Part shown: positions 10,401 through 22,700 of the stretch, piece by piece
How positions within the stretch are numbered: the first letter of the stretch is position 1
How the letters are laid out: each line of letters starts with the position of its first letter
NCBI GenBank assembly: GCA_022605955.1
Contig: JAKCOZ010000040.1
Span: forward strand, 3,162,001 to 3,226,000
Reading direction: 5' to 3'
DNA length: 64,000 bases
Origin: Rallus limicola
Taxonomy: Eukaryota > Chordata > Aves > Gruiformes > Rallidae
Notes under the pieces: model-generated
What the model was told of the DNA's origin: nothing
Database searches by the model: none
Seen by the model: the letters and a program-made list of their open reading frames with translations, nothing else
Made by a program: the position numbers and the translations under genes

Positions 10401-12384
10401 AAACGAGAACTGCGGAGCCAAGAGACTCCAGAAAAACCCAGGACGCTCCTGGAGACCCCCCTCCGAGCCTCGGCACTGCCAAAGGCCCCCGGCACCCACC
10501 CCAAGGAGAAGGGCTTCTTCAGCAGCGAGACCGACGACCTGCCCTATCTTTCAACCACGGAAATGTACTTGTGCCGCTGGCACCAGCCGCCCCCGTCGCC
10601 GCTGCCGTTGCGGGAGCCCTCCCCAAAGAAGGAGGAGACTGTAGCAAGTAAGAGATGGAGAGTCCACCACGGCGTGCCAGGCGCTGGGGTAGAGCCGGCA
10701 GCTGGATTGGGATTTGCCAAACCCAACTGCCTCAGGGGCAGCACGGTGGATGGGGAGTGTGGGTCGGCATCCTTGCCGTGATGCTGGCGCTGCGGCGGGA
10801 GAGGCACAGTCCGGATGTGTAGCGGTGGCTGGTAGCGGCTGTGCTGCTGGCACTGGGTGCTCACAAAGCACGTCTCTGGCTCACCAGGCTCTGGCAGGTG
10901 CTGGGCAGGGCTGCCAGCTGCACTGCACTTCAGCCACCCCGTTTGCCGAGCAGCCTGTGCGCCTGCTTGAGTAATGCAACTTCCCGTTGGCGGTTGGGAA
11001 AGCGTTTCTGGTTTGTGCCACCATGGCGTGGCTTCCTCCCCAGGGTCACCTGCTGTCCCCATCCTGCTCTGCTGACCCCCCCCTTCTAGCCCATCTATGG
11101 GTGCTGCAGCGTGGCAAGTCCTGACAGTGGGATGTGCTGGGCTGGGCTGTGCCAGTCACTGAGGTGGTGCTGGATGGCCCAGCATGGGGAGAGGTCCAGG
11201 GGCTTGGCACATCTCCCCTCGGAACAGCGCAGAGGACTGGTGATGAGGTCACCCGCCAGCTCAGGACCAGGGTTTTGGGGGTGCTGAGCCATGCTGTCCA
11301 AGGGGCGGCAGCAGGGATGGGGCCAGAGCATGGGGCTGTGGGGGATCCTGGGATGGGGCTAATGGCCTGGCCTCTCACCCTGCAGTTCCATCTTGGAGGG
11401 ACCATGTCGTGGAGCCCCTGAGAGACCCCAACCCCTCGGACCTCCTGGAGGTATGTACGTTGTCCTGGCTGCTGTAAGCTGGCGCTGCTGTGGGCACTTC
11501 CCTGGCTGGTTCTCCTCTCCGGGAGAGCAGCTTGGGGTGCACCCTGGTTGGGCCAGCCCCTCCGTACTGCCATGGCTCTGGCTGCTGGCTTGGGGCTGCG
11601 CTGGTGCCAGGAGGACACGCTTACCCATCTGTCCTTGCAGAACCTGGATGACAGCGTCTTTTCCAAACGGCATGCAAAGCTGGAGCTGGATGAGAAGCGA
11701 AGGAAAAGGTGGGAGCAGAGAGGATGATGAGGGCCTAGGGTGTCACCTAGGGTGGTGGGGTCACACATGGGACACGTGGGCTGGCAGCTGTGGTGGAAAA
11801 TGCTGCTGGAGAAGAGCTGCTCCCCGGAAGGGTCTGGTGCTGCCATGGTGGCTGCCTGCCTGTTCTCACCTCCTGGGCATTGCGTATTCCAGGTGGGACA
11901 TTCAGCGGATCAGGGAACAGAGAATTCTGCAGAGGCTGCAGCTCCGAATGTACAAAAGGAAAGGGATTCAGGAGTCGGAGCCGGAAGTTACCTCATTTTT
12001 CCCTGAGCCAGATGACGGTGAGTGCTTGGCAGTGTTGGAGTGCTGCCTGCCGTGGGGGGGATGCTGGCAGTGGGTGTGTAACACTGAGTGTCTCCCCTGC
12101 AGTCGAAAGCTTGCTCATCACCCCTTACCTGCCTGTCGTCGCCTTTGGCCGGCCCTTACCAAAACTGACCCCACAGTGAGTACCAGCGTCACCGGTGGGG
12201 TGTGGGGGGGAGGATGGGCTGCGCCGGGCACTGCAGCTTGGGTTGGTGGCCCTCGTGTTTCCAGCGGTGCACAGACACCAGCTCTACCCACAGGAACTTC
12301 GAGCTGCCCTGGCTGGATGAGCGCAGCCGCTGCCGACTGGAGATGCAGAAGAAGCAGACGCCACACCGGACCTGCCGGAAATAG
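7401..12384 (+). CDS. MSL1: MSL1: scaffold of the MSL histone H4K16 acetyltransferase complex
   Basis: Eight coding exons join in frame to 531 aa: 7401-7964, 9670-9893, 10262-10647, 11386-11450, 11641-11708, 11893-12017, 12103-12175, 12294-12384 (stop TAG). All introns are GT-AG. MSL1 is nuclear; it dimerises, binds MSL2 through its coiled coil and recruits MSL3 and the acetyltransferase KAT8/MOF through its C-terminal PEHE domain. The start MRSTAF aligns with human MTMRSAVF. Residues 1-145 are low-complexity, with a poly-Glu run encoded at 7450-7480. The coiled coil (LLLQLDLIEQQQQQLQAKE onward) spans about residues 150-212 and crosses the exon 1/2 junction. The PEHE region runs from about 390 to 508 (SWRDH...QRILQRLQLRMYK...FFPEPDD) and the protein ends in TPHRTCRK, as in human. 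It is shorter than the 614-aa human protein because of a compact N-terminus and a missing 16-residue segment before PSWRDH. Confidence 0.95.
8010..8620. repeat. Cluster of GGGGTTAAC/T motifs in MSL1 intron 1
   Basis: GTTAAC or GTTAAT preceded by a run of Gs and usually followed by a run of Cs occurs at 8015, 8051, 8134, 8186, 8205, 8285, 8523 and 8611. Close variants are GGGGTTACC at about 8156 and GGGGATTAAC at 8303. The unit GGGGTTAACCCC is nearly self-complementary. Spacing is irregular (about 20-240 nt), so this is not a simple tandem array. It may be a decayed minisatellite or a cluster of protein-binding sites. Confidence 0.6.
8621..9669 (+). other. MSL1 intron 1, remainder
   Basis: This is intronic sequence between exon 1 (donor GTACGA at 7965) and exon 2 (acceptor ending 9669). 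CpG density falls off after about 8750. Apart from the GGGGTTAA cluster upstream, no exon, RNA gene or repeat was recognised. Confidence 0.6.
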
Positions 12385-13535
12385 CAGAGCCACCAGCAGC
12401 TCCGTCCATCACCGGGTCATGCCGATGGCCGCTGCCCTCCCCTGCCTTCTCATTGGCGGGTGGTTTTGTTCCTCCATGACCCTGGTTTTGTTCTCTTGGG
12501 TTTTGCAACACGTTCCTTGGACTTGTTTCCCCGTGCCGGCAGCTGTACCCGCACCAGCACTGGTCAAGGTTTCCCACTGGTTTCCCAGAGGAAGCGGGTG
12601 GGCTCCAGACCCTGCCTGTTGTGCCCATCCTCATCACCTGCCACAGCTCCACGTGCTGCCCCTGCCCTCCTGCAGCCGATAACTCGGTTTATTTTGGACA
12701 CTGGGCTTCGAGCCGTGCACAGGAGCACAGAGACCACCGCAGCCTGACTGGTGTTGGGGGTGCTGCGTCCACCAGCCGGGCAGGTCGTGATCCTGCCGGG
12801 ACTCTTCCTGCAGCCACCTCGTTACGTTTAGTTAGGAAAGGGGATAAACATGGGTTTGTGTCCCAGAGGGGTGAGAGGCAGCGGCAGTGCTGCCGGGGTC
12901 CCAGTGCTGCCAGCCCTGCCATGGTGAAGAGCCTGGAAAGCACCAGGAAACCTCTCTGGGGTTTGTTGGTTGGGTTTTTGCCCCCTCATGAGTTGCTGTA
13001 ACGGGGTTGGAAGGGGGAAGAGTTTAAAAACTAATTTTTTTTTTTTTTTTTGTGAAATAGAATCCTCTGCGCACAACTTGGGGGGGTTAATTGGTTGGTT
13101 TTTTTTAAATATAATTTAAACGTTCTAAGGTTGCTGAGCTGTGCTGTGAGGAGGGGGCTGGCATTGTTAGTCTGGGTGTCCCCCCCATCCCTGCCCTGGC
13201 AGGACCCCCTGGCTGCCCCTAGACCTCTCAGTGCTAGAAGGGGAGTGGGGGGTGGAGCGCTCTGTCCTCTGCTCTGGCTGGCCTCTCCCTGCAGCGCAGA
13301 CACTGGGTTTATTTCGTGCCTGCCCCCCGCCCCCCATGGCTCTGGGGGCTGCACCTCCAACCCCAGCTGGCCTTGGGCACAGGGTAAGGGGCAGAAGGGA
13401 ACTGGGAGGGTGCTAAAATGAGCTATAAAAGGGGTGAAGGTGCCTGGAGGTGTCACGCAGGGGCGGCCCCGCCTCCCCCGTGTTGGGTTATTTCATTTTC
13501 AACACAATAAACGAGGAAAGCAGCCCAGGCCGCGG
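12385..13535 (+). other. MSL1: MSL1 3' UTR
   Basis: The untranslated tail runs from the stop codon to just past the AATAAA at 13506-13511. It contains a run of Ts at about 13036-13052 and an AT-rich stretch near 13100-13125. No internal polyadenylation signal of better quality was noticed. Confidence 0.7.
13506..13511 (+). terminator. MSL1: MSL1 polyadenylation signal AATAAA
   Basis: Canonical hexamer in the context CAACACAATAAACGAGG. It is only 256 nt upstream of the CASC3 start codon, so MSL1 cleavage must occur inside or right next to the CASC3 promoter. Confidence 0.8.
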
Positions 13536-13544
13536 GTGCCCCCC

Positions 13545-13766
13545 CCCGCGTGACGCCACTTCCGCCGCCGTGACGCAACCCGCGTCGTGACGTCAGCGGC
13601 CTCGCCCGGCTCGCGCCTGCCCTCTGCCGGGTAAAGAGAGAAATGGGGAAGGGGGGAAGGCGCTCCCAGCGCCGCGGGGGCCGCCGGGACGGGCGTGGGG
13701 GCTGCCGGGAGCCGTAGTCCGTCCCGTGGTGCCCTGCGCCGCCGCCCGCCCCTGCGGCTGCCCAAG
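13545..13766 (+). promoter_or_regulatory. CASC3: CASC3 promoter and 5' UTR with CRE
   Basis: The short gap between the MSL1 poly(A) signal and the CASC3 ATG is CpG-rich. It holds a palindromic CRE TGACGTCA at 13588-13595, TGACGCCA and TGACGCAA half-matches at about 13552 and 13571, and an ETS-like CACTTCCG at 13557-13564. There is no TATA box. The transcription start is probably within 13600-13740. Confidence 0.6.
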
Positions 13767-16700
13767 ATGGCGGACCGGCGGCGGCAACGCGCCTCGCAGG
13801 ACAGCGAGGACGACTCGGATTCGGCCGCCTCCGACAGCGCCGACTCGGCCGCCAGCGCCGCCCGTTCCCGGTCGGGATCCGGCTCCGGGTCGGGATCCGG
13901 GTCGCCCAGGCCGTCCCATCGCCCCCAGCGGGGCGCTACCGGAGCCCTCAGCGCTGGGCCGCGGGGCCGCGGGGCCGAGAGCGCCACCGGGGGGGCGGCC
14001 AAGAGCGCTCCCGAGTCCGAATGTGTGAGTGCGACGGGGTCCGGGGGAAACTGGGATGGCCTGGGCGAGGGGGCCGGAAACAGCCTGGGCGGTGGGGGAG
14101 CCGGGGAGGGGCTGGGGCTAGGCCCGGGCCCGGGATGGCCTGGTCGGAGGGGGGTCGTGGGCCTGGGCGGTGGGGCCTGGGGACGGTGATGGTCTGGGCG
14201 GGGGGTACCCAGAGGGGGGGCGCTTGGGCCTGAGTGGGGGCCCGGGGACCTTGGGGCCGGGTGGGGCCGGGCCGGGTTTGGGGGAGCGGACTGAGGGAGC
14301 GCTGAGGCGACGAGCTGGACCCCGCGGGCCCCCCCGCACCCAGCCGGGGTCCCGGCCCGCGGTGCTGCCCACCTAAGCCTCTTCTGCTCGCTCACCACCG
14401 CCACCGGCCTCACACTCCCCCACCCTGCGAGACGCCTCTTCCCGGCCCCTGATGCCGCCCCGATTTCCTCCCACCCGGGCTTTGCAGTTTATTCCGGCTC
14501 CTGCGGGGCTTTTGGGCTCATTCCCGTGCTGCTGCGGCCAGGTCTATGTTGTGATCCGAGGTTGGTTTCACTGCGCAGCTCCAGCAGTCTGTTCCTTCCT
14601 TGGAAACATTCCCTGTGTGGAGCTGCACGGCCTTGGCCAGCACCTTCGCTCAGGCACAGGGTTCTGTGTCTGTCATCAGTGTCTCCAGCTGATGTCTGTC
14701 TGAGCTTGGTCCTGCTCAGCATCTGTTCGTTATTCCTCAGCTTTAAGTAATCCTCTTGTCCTTTCTCCCATTAGTTGGCAGCCTCTGTTATCGAGGGAGG
14801 GAAGCCTGGCTTGTCTGTCCATCCGTGTGTCTCTTCCCTCTGAATTCCCTCAGCAGTTACCACACTCAGCGGCCTTTTCTTGAGCTGCTTTCCAGCAACA
14901 TTTTTAGCTCAAGAGGGATCTTAGAGAAAGGTGCTGGCAGCCCTGAATATCTTCCTGCTCCATTAATGAAGTTGAACTTCCAAGGGTGGATGCAATAGGG
15001 TCAGGGCCAGACCTTGTCAGAACTGTACCTGAGATGGTCGGATGCCACAGGGACCTGGCTGCCGACCTTCCCCTCTGCTGACACACCTTTCTCTCCCTCT
15101 TTCTGCAGGAAAGTGAGGATGGCATCGAAGGAGATGGTGAGTAACGACTCCCTGGGACTAGGGAGTGCTGCCTGCATGTGAAAAGTAAAACCCAGGCACA
15201 TTTCCCCCTCCCCAATAGTCCTGTGGTTGTTCTCATCCCAAATATGAGCTCAGCATAGCCGGCAGCCATGGGGGTGGTGACAGTGTGCCCCAAACTCACC
15301 CTTGCATCCCCCTGTATGAGCTGGGAGCAGCATTCACCAGGGATGCTTTGGTTCCAGCCCCTACTGACCCCTTGGAGGGAGTTGGTGTGTGTCTGCCTGT
15401 GTTGCGTGTGGAGAGAAGCTGTGTGTCTGTCTGTCTGCCCTGACACCAACCCCCTTCCTCTCCCCTGCAGCTGTACTCTCGGATTATGAAAGCGCGGAAG
15501 ACTCGGAGGTAAGAGGAGCCTCTGTCCTGGTGTTCAGGTGCTGCCAAGTGTCTGCATCTCGTGTGATTTCAGCACAAACCCCAGTTTGTGTCCTTCCTTC
15601 CCTGCAACTGACCCCGCCAGCAGCGACTGTCTCAGGACACTGGCTCATGCAGAGCCTGGGAGCGAGCTGCACCGCTGTGTAGCCATCACCACCACAGAGG
15701 AGAAGGGTTGTTCCCTTCAGAGCCCCTCACTGGGCAGTTCTCTGCCACCAAATCCACGGTGCTGAGCAGCCAGAGGGGTGGATGTGACCCAGGATGGATG
15801 GGATGGATGGGATGGGAATGGGCATGGAAACCACTTGGCTTCTCAGACTTTGGATACCGGCAGCAGGGTTTTCCCTGGCCAAGAAGGGTGTGGAAGGAAG
15901 TGTAGGATGTTTGGTTTGTTTTAATTAGCTGGAATTAAAAAGTGCTGGGTTGGAAGCATCCCAGGCAGCGTCCCTGTCTTCTGCTGTGGCAGCTGGAGGG
16001 GTAACGCTCCCTGGAGTGCCGGGAGCTCTGCCCTGGGTGTGTGCTGACAAACCCCTGCCCTCCTGCGTGCCAGGGAGGCAGCTTGGGCTGTGACCCGTGT
16101 CCGTGGGTTGTTAGGGCAGAGCTGTAAGTTTAACATCATCAGGGAGTTCAGGGTTGTTCTGGTTTCTAACAATCACAGTGAACTGTTTCTCTAGGGAAAG
16201 CCCTTCCCTTGAGACGGCTGGTTTGGGGATCTTGAGGGAGACGGTGGTTAGAGGCGGCAAAACAATGAGACAGGAGAACTCAGAGCTCATCAGGACTGTT
16301 AGTTTGTGGATGAATGTCTACTGTTAGTGGGGAAAGAGCATGGTGGGCTGTAATGTGGAAGGGCTGTAACGTGGAGGGGTGGTAAAGCTGTGTCCATCAC
16401 TCTGCGAGCCCTGAAACCTGCACAGAGGCTTCCACACGGAGCAGCAGCGCAGCGCCGGGTGCTGGGAGCAGCGAGGGTATTGCATCACTGACATGCCAGG
16501 ATGACTCCGTTCCTGTGCCTAAAAATAATGCCACGTCTGGGTTTCCCCAACGTAAACAAAAGGAGCAGTTGATGTGCAAATACTCGGTGTTGAAAGAGAA
16601 AAATAGAGCAGCCTTTTTGTTAATCACACAGAGCTATTTTTAGTGTGGGTTCCAGCCTCAGCAAGGCTTGCAGGCTCCTGGAGGGTGAAATGAGGTCATG

Positions 16701-19700
16701 CTCCTGTGAGCAGAGTGCTCCAAGTGAGTCAGCCGAGTAACTCCAGGGAATTTGGAAACACAGTGCTGGCTGGATCCGAGCCCTCGGTGTGGGAAGGAAG
16801 GGACGATCTGAGGAGGGCCCTTGTTCGCTGGCTCCTGGGCTTGCAGGAGCCCTTCCAGGGTGGCAAGACACTGTGAAGCTGGTCCTGGCTCTCCTCTTGA
16901 TAGCTTGGCTGTTGGGTCTGGTGCCGTGGGTGTTGGGTTTAGTCTTTGCTTTTTCCATAAAGCTACAGGGATTGGAAGGACCTTGAGAGCCTGGGTCTCT
17001 GCTGTGAGAGACTCTGGTCTCCAGCAGCTGGAACAAGGATATAAGGACTTGCACAGGGAAATTCCTGCCCCTCGAGCTGCAGGTTTGAGTAACTGGGGCT
17101 TTTTCAGGCAGAGGAAGAGGATTACAGCGAGGAAGAAAGTGCCAAAGTGGAACTGAAGCAGGATAGTAATGATTCCTGTGAGTCAGCGGCGAAAGCAGAG
17201 AAAGGGGATGAGAAACCTGACCCCAAAGGTGCCGTAACGGGTGAGAGGCAAAGCGGGGATGGGCAGGTAGGTGTTCAACATGCCTTCTGGGTGCTGCGGG
17301 AGGCTCCTCGCGGAGGGACTGCTGCAGTGGTGAGAGCTGCCTGGTTTTGACAGGAGAGCACTGAACCTGTGGAGAATAAAGTTGGGAAAAAAGCTCCCAA
17401 GCACCTGGATGATGATGAGGATCGGAAGAACCCGGCTTACATCCCACGCAAGGGACTCTTCTTTGAGCACGACCTCCGCGGGCAGACACAGGAGGAGGAG
17501 GTCAGGTATGTGAGCATCTCCCCTCCCCGTGTCTACTCAGCCCAGACGGCTCTGGGAGGACCTTACAGCATCTTCCAGGCCCAGAAAGGAAAGTTCTTCC
17601 TGGGGAAAAGCTGTTCTGAGGGTATGAAGTAATGGGATGAGGTGGGATGGTTTTAAACTAGAAAAGAGGAGATTAAGATTATTAGGAAGAAGTTCTGCAG
17701 TATGAGGGTGGTGGGACACTGCCCCAGGTTACCCAGAGAGGTGGGGGAGGCCCTATCCCTGGAGACATCCAAGATCAGGGTGGATGGGGCTCTGAGTGAC
17801 CTGCTCTAGTGAAGATGTCCCTGCTCACTGTGGGGTGGGACTGGATGGCCTCAGAAGGTCCCTTCCCAATGAACGCTGTCTGGGATTCTCTGTGAGAGTG
17901 AGGCCAGCCCCCCTGGCCAGCATTTGGCAGTGCAGTGAGGATTTGTCTGTGGCTGCTGGGCAGGGAGGTGGAAGGGAGGGAGAGGGACACTGTCTCCTGA
18001 GCACACCCTGTGCTGGAAATGCTCCGTCTCTGTGTGGGGCCAGTTGAATCTTCTGTGTCTCCTCGGCTTTGCCACCACCACTTGGTTCTCCCCCGTAACT
18101 TCTCCAGGCCGAAGGGTCGTCAGCGGAAGCTGTGGAAGGACGAGGGCCGCTGGGAACATGACAAATTCCGGGAGGACGAGCAGGCCCCCAAGACCAGGCA
18201 GGAGCTGATCGCGCTCTACGGCTACGACATCAGGTCAGCTCACAACCCTGATGACATCAAGCCAAGGAGGATGCGCAAACCAAGGTGAGCAGCAGAGTCA
18301 AACTAGAGCCTGGCTCATCCCAGAGGGAAACCTGGGCCTTTGTGCTGAGTGCTTGAGAGGTCAGGTCTGAAGCCCCAAAAGAGGGGGCACCCCACTGGGG
18401 TGGGACCTCAGTCCTGGGGGTTCTGCATGTGGCATATGGGAAGGGGGTTCCCTGGAACAGCATCACCTCTCACCCAAGGGTTTCTTTTCAGTCTGTTGTA
18501 CTATTTTTCTCCCCCAGGTTTGGGAGTCCCCCTCAGCGAGACCCAAACTGGTCCAACGAGAGGCCCAATAAGCCCCCGAGGCACCAAGCAGCAGACGCCA
18601 CCGCGACTCCTCCGCGAACCTTCACCAACAGGAACTCGGCGGGTACGGGCAGGATGCCCCCACCGAGGAACTACCCGAGGATGGGGGGCTACAAAGAAAC
18701 CCGTCCAGGCTACCGAGCATCAGAAGCAAACGCCCAGCATCCTCGCAACGGCGAGCTGGTCAAACCGGAGAGCAGCTACCGAGCGAAGCGTGCCGAGCAG
18801 ACCCCCCCGAGAGACAAGTCACCTGAGGTGGAAGCAGCACATATCCACAGCAGCCCTGTGAAGGAGGAGGCTGCTTTGGAAAGCCAGGCTGCAGCCGCTG
18901 ACGCTGCACAGCCCCCACCAGACAGACCAGTGGAAAAGAAGTCTTATTCCCGGGCAAGAAGGACCAGAATCAAAGCTGGTGACACAGGGAAGCTGCCAGA
19001 TGAGGTGCCTGCTTCGGAAGGGCTGACTCCCCTGCCTCCAAAACCTGTGCAAGCTGAGACGTCCCCCCCACCAGCCAAGAGTGGTAACTGGGAGTCGCAG
19101 GTAGAATCCAACTTGGATGGACTGGAGCAGGAGATGACCCAAATGAATCTTACTGAGCAGAACTGGACTCCAGGGCAGTCACAGTTCCTGCAGCCCCGGG
19201 AGCTGAGGGGTAAGTGTGAGCAGCCCCTTGGTTTTCCACTGGGGCCCTGGCCAAATCTGTGGCCACGTGGTCGGTCAGAGCTGAACCCTCTCTGACTTAG
19301 CCCAGGGCAGGCATGTGATGGTGATGTGTGCTGCCAGTGAGGAAGTAAGAGAGGGCAAAACAGGGAAGAAAGGGGAAATTAAACATGCTGGTGTAGGTTA
19401 AATCAAAGTGGGGCTGGGATGGAGGTAGGAGTAGATCCGTTCCCTCTCTCTGCCCTGTCTGTGGAGAGCAGGAAGTTTCAGTGAAGCTGAAAGCCTGTGT
19501 GTGGAACAGGCAACAGGGACTTAGTGTGGTGTGAATCCTGGTAAGACCGGCTGCTGCAGCTAGGAGCCAGGGTTTGGGAGATAAGGAGCCTTGTGCTCTG
19601 CTGGTGGGGAAGGGTAATGAATGCTGGGGCTCCTGCTTGAGCCGGAAGGAGCTTCCTGCTGTGGATCAGCTTGTTTCCTGGCGCTGGGATTGGGGTGCCA

Positions 19701-22700
19701 CCACCTGCGGCCTGACTGGGGCTGGCAAATGTCTGTGCCTGGTTAGGGGGAAGCTGTTCTGTTGCAGCAGCACCTGAGGGAGGGATGTGGGGCAGACCTA
19801 CCCCCCCCTGAGCCAAGGGCTGAGTTCTAGTTGAGCGTCCGTGCGAGAGGTCATTTGGGTATAATTATCTCTTTGCAGAATTAGAGTCTCTTTTTCTGGG
19901 GAGTGTTTAGAGCCCTTCCTGAGGGAAATAAAATGGGAGCAAGGAGAAGGCGACTTGCAGCTTTCATAAGCATCTCCTGAGGTTTAGACTGTGAAACCAG
20001 AAGTCTTCTTGCGCTGGTGTCGCTGGTACAACCTGTGTGTGAACAGACCCTTGGTCTCAGCCATGGGTACGAGTAGCCGGGCGTTAAACACACCAGCAGA
20101 GCAGGAGTTGAGATGTGCTGTGATTTCCAGCTGAGATTATCTGCTCTTCTTGTTTTGATGCTTAAAATAAAGCACCTGAACACATGTACCGAGAGGCAGC
20201 TCAGCTGCAGGAAGGAGACACGTCCTGTCTGTATAAAGGGCATCGTTACTCTGCCATTCCTTAATTTCCTCCTAGCAGAGAAGGCAGGCGCTTGTTCTGG
20301 ACCCACCTGGCAGGCTTAAGCCAGCACTGGGTCACTCTGTATGCACGGGGTGTGTGCCTCTGTGAGCGTTTGTAGTACCAGTGACAGAGCCCACAGATCA
20401 CAGTCCTTTTGCCCAGTTTGGCTCCCCTGGGATTGCCCGCCATCAGTTCGGCACTGGGCTGTTAGATGGGTGCTGCAGCGTTGCTGTGTGAATTCAAAGC
20501 TGCCTGTTGTAACAGTGGTCACACCCTGTAGAGAGTTCAAACTACAGCTTACTCAGATCCTTGTCCCTGCTCCAACAAGGTCCTTGTCCAGGCGGGAGCA
20601 GAGTTCAGATCAGCACCTGGATTCCAGGCTGAGGATTTGATCTGATTTGATGTTTTAAAGTGAGATTCAGAGGGCACAGAGCAGCATGGGTGATGGCACA
20701 GTGGCACCACAGCTTCTCATTTGTACTGAAACACTTAAAGTTGTAGCCCAGGAGGTGAAGGTGTTAGAAAAGACTTCTCATGGTGAAAACCAGAGTTGCA
20801 CCCGCTTGTCACACAGCAACGTCCCTGGGCTGCTGGCGCTGGCAGGCCAGCGACTGGTGGCTGAGCTGGCTTTGGGGTGAGAACATATGCAAACCATAAT
20901 AACCAGTTTGTTTCTTCCTCCTCAGGTATTCCAAACCATCTGCATGTGGGAACTGGGCCCCCACCTCAGTTTAACAGGATGGAGGAGATGGTAAAGCACC
21001 TTGCTGAGCGGGACTCTTTTTAGGAGCGAGGGAGCCGCGCGGTTACTTGTTTCAGGGTTGCAGTAATTAGAGGTTTGCCCATGCCACCTTGGTCTGTACC
21101 TTTTCTGGGTGTTCATGGCTGTTTGGGGTTTTTTCCACACTCTGTGACCCAGACAGATGTTTCCAGGGGCTGATGGGGAAGCGGGTATGAGTTCCCTGGT
21201 GGGAGGGGGAGGGCTGCTGCCCCTCACCCGTGCCTTTGGACTCTTTCAGGCGGTGCAGGGGGGGCGTGTGAAACGCTACTCGTCGCAGCGGCAGAGACCA
21301 CCGGTGCCAGAGCCTGCTCCCCCCATGCACATCAGCATCATGGAAGGGCACTACTACGACCCACGTGAGTTCCCCTCACACTCCTGAGCAGCTGGAGCAG
21401 GAGCCCCCCATTTCTGTTTGGGTTGGGGGCTCTGGAGCTCTACCTTCCCTTCCCAAAGAGCATTGCTGCAGCATCTGGTACAGGAACTAAAGAGCTGTTC
21501 TGAGCCTCCCTCGTGGGGAATGATCAGTGTCATTGTCCCCCGTCCCTGTGTGAGGAGACTGTTTCTCTTCCTGAGAAACCAGGATATGAAATTTCCTTGG
21601 GATCAGAGCGATGTCTGTGATGCTTGGGAGCGGGGAGCACTGCAGAACAGGCTGAGGAATTTACTCCAGCACTTCAAGTGTTGGAGAAGAAATTCCCTGT
21701 GTATTCCCCTGCCCTGCAAAGGGAGGAGAAGCCTTTTCTGTTGGGACTGTGTAGCCTCTGTGGGCCTGGTAGCCTGGGAATGGATCTCACAGCATTCCTG
21801 GAACCGTAGCTGTCTGGGGGCTGCATGTGCCCTCCTAGGGCAGAGTAAAATTCAGCAGAGCTTTTCCTTCCCAACCCTTTTGCGTTGCAGTACAATTCCA
21901 GGGACCAATCTACACCCACAGCGAGAACCCGGCCCCGCTGCCGCCCCAAGGGATGATCGTACAGCCAGAAATGCACCTCCCTCACCCAGGTGAGGAACCG
22001 GCTCCCCAGTGGGACATGGGGCAGCTGGGACCGATGTGACGGTTGTGCCCTGGGGAGGCTCAGCCTGTGCTGGGAAGCAGATAGCTCTGGTTTCACACAG
22101 CCTCTGTCACCAGGGGAATCCATTTCCCTTATTTCTACGGCATGGAAGAGATCCGTTTCCGTTGTGCGGCGGGGCTGACTCGAGCATTTTTGGGGAGGAG
22201 CAGCAGACGTTCCTGGCCCTCACAGCTGGTGCAGGGCTGGGGTGATGGGAGCATTTTGGCAGGCTCCAGTTTGGATGGCTGCAGGTTCTGCACAGCCCCT
22301 CCTGGCCCCTTCCGTGGGGCGTGGGGCTCTGCCAGCTGCTGTGCCAGGCTGGCTGCTAGTCCCTGCTGCTTGCAGATCAGAGGAGAAAAGCAGAAATGAG
22401 AGCTGTTGAATTGGCATGTTCTCTCTCCTGCCCACAAAAACCGTTTCCTGAAGTGGATGTGCTGACTGCGGGGCCATGTCTGGTTCTGGTGAATCAGGAC
22501 CCCAGCATTGGGAAGGGGAAGGGGAAGGGGGGGGCCATGCTGTGCTGAAGTGCTTCCCCTTTTCCCTCCTTAGCACAGGAACTGAGGTCCCATGGCTGCA
22601 GGAAAGGCTGGGCAAAGCGCTTCTCCCTTCTGCCATGCTGCCTAGCTGGCATCAGAGCCACTGGCTTTATGTGTGACCCCGCACTCCTTCAGCTCATTTT

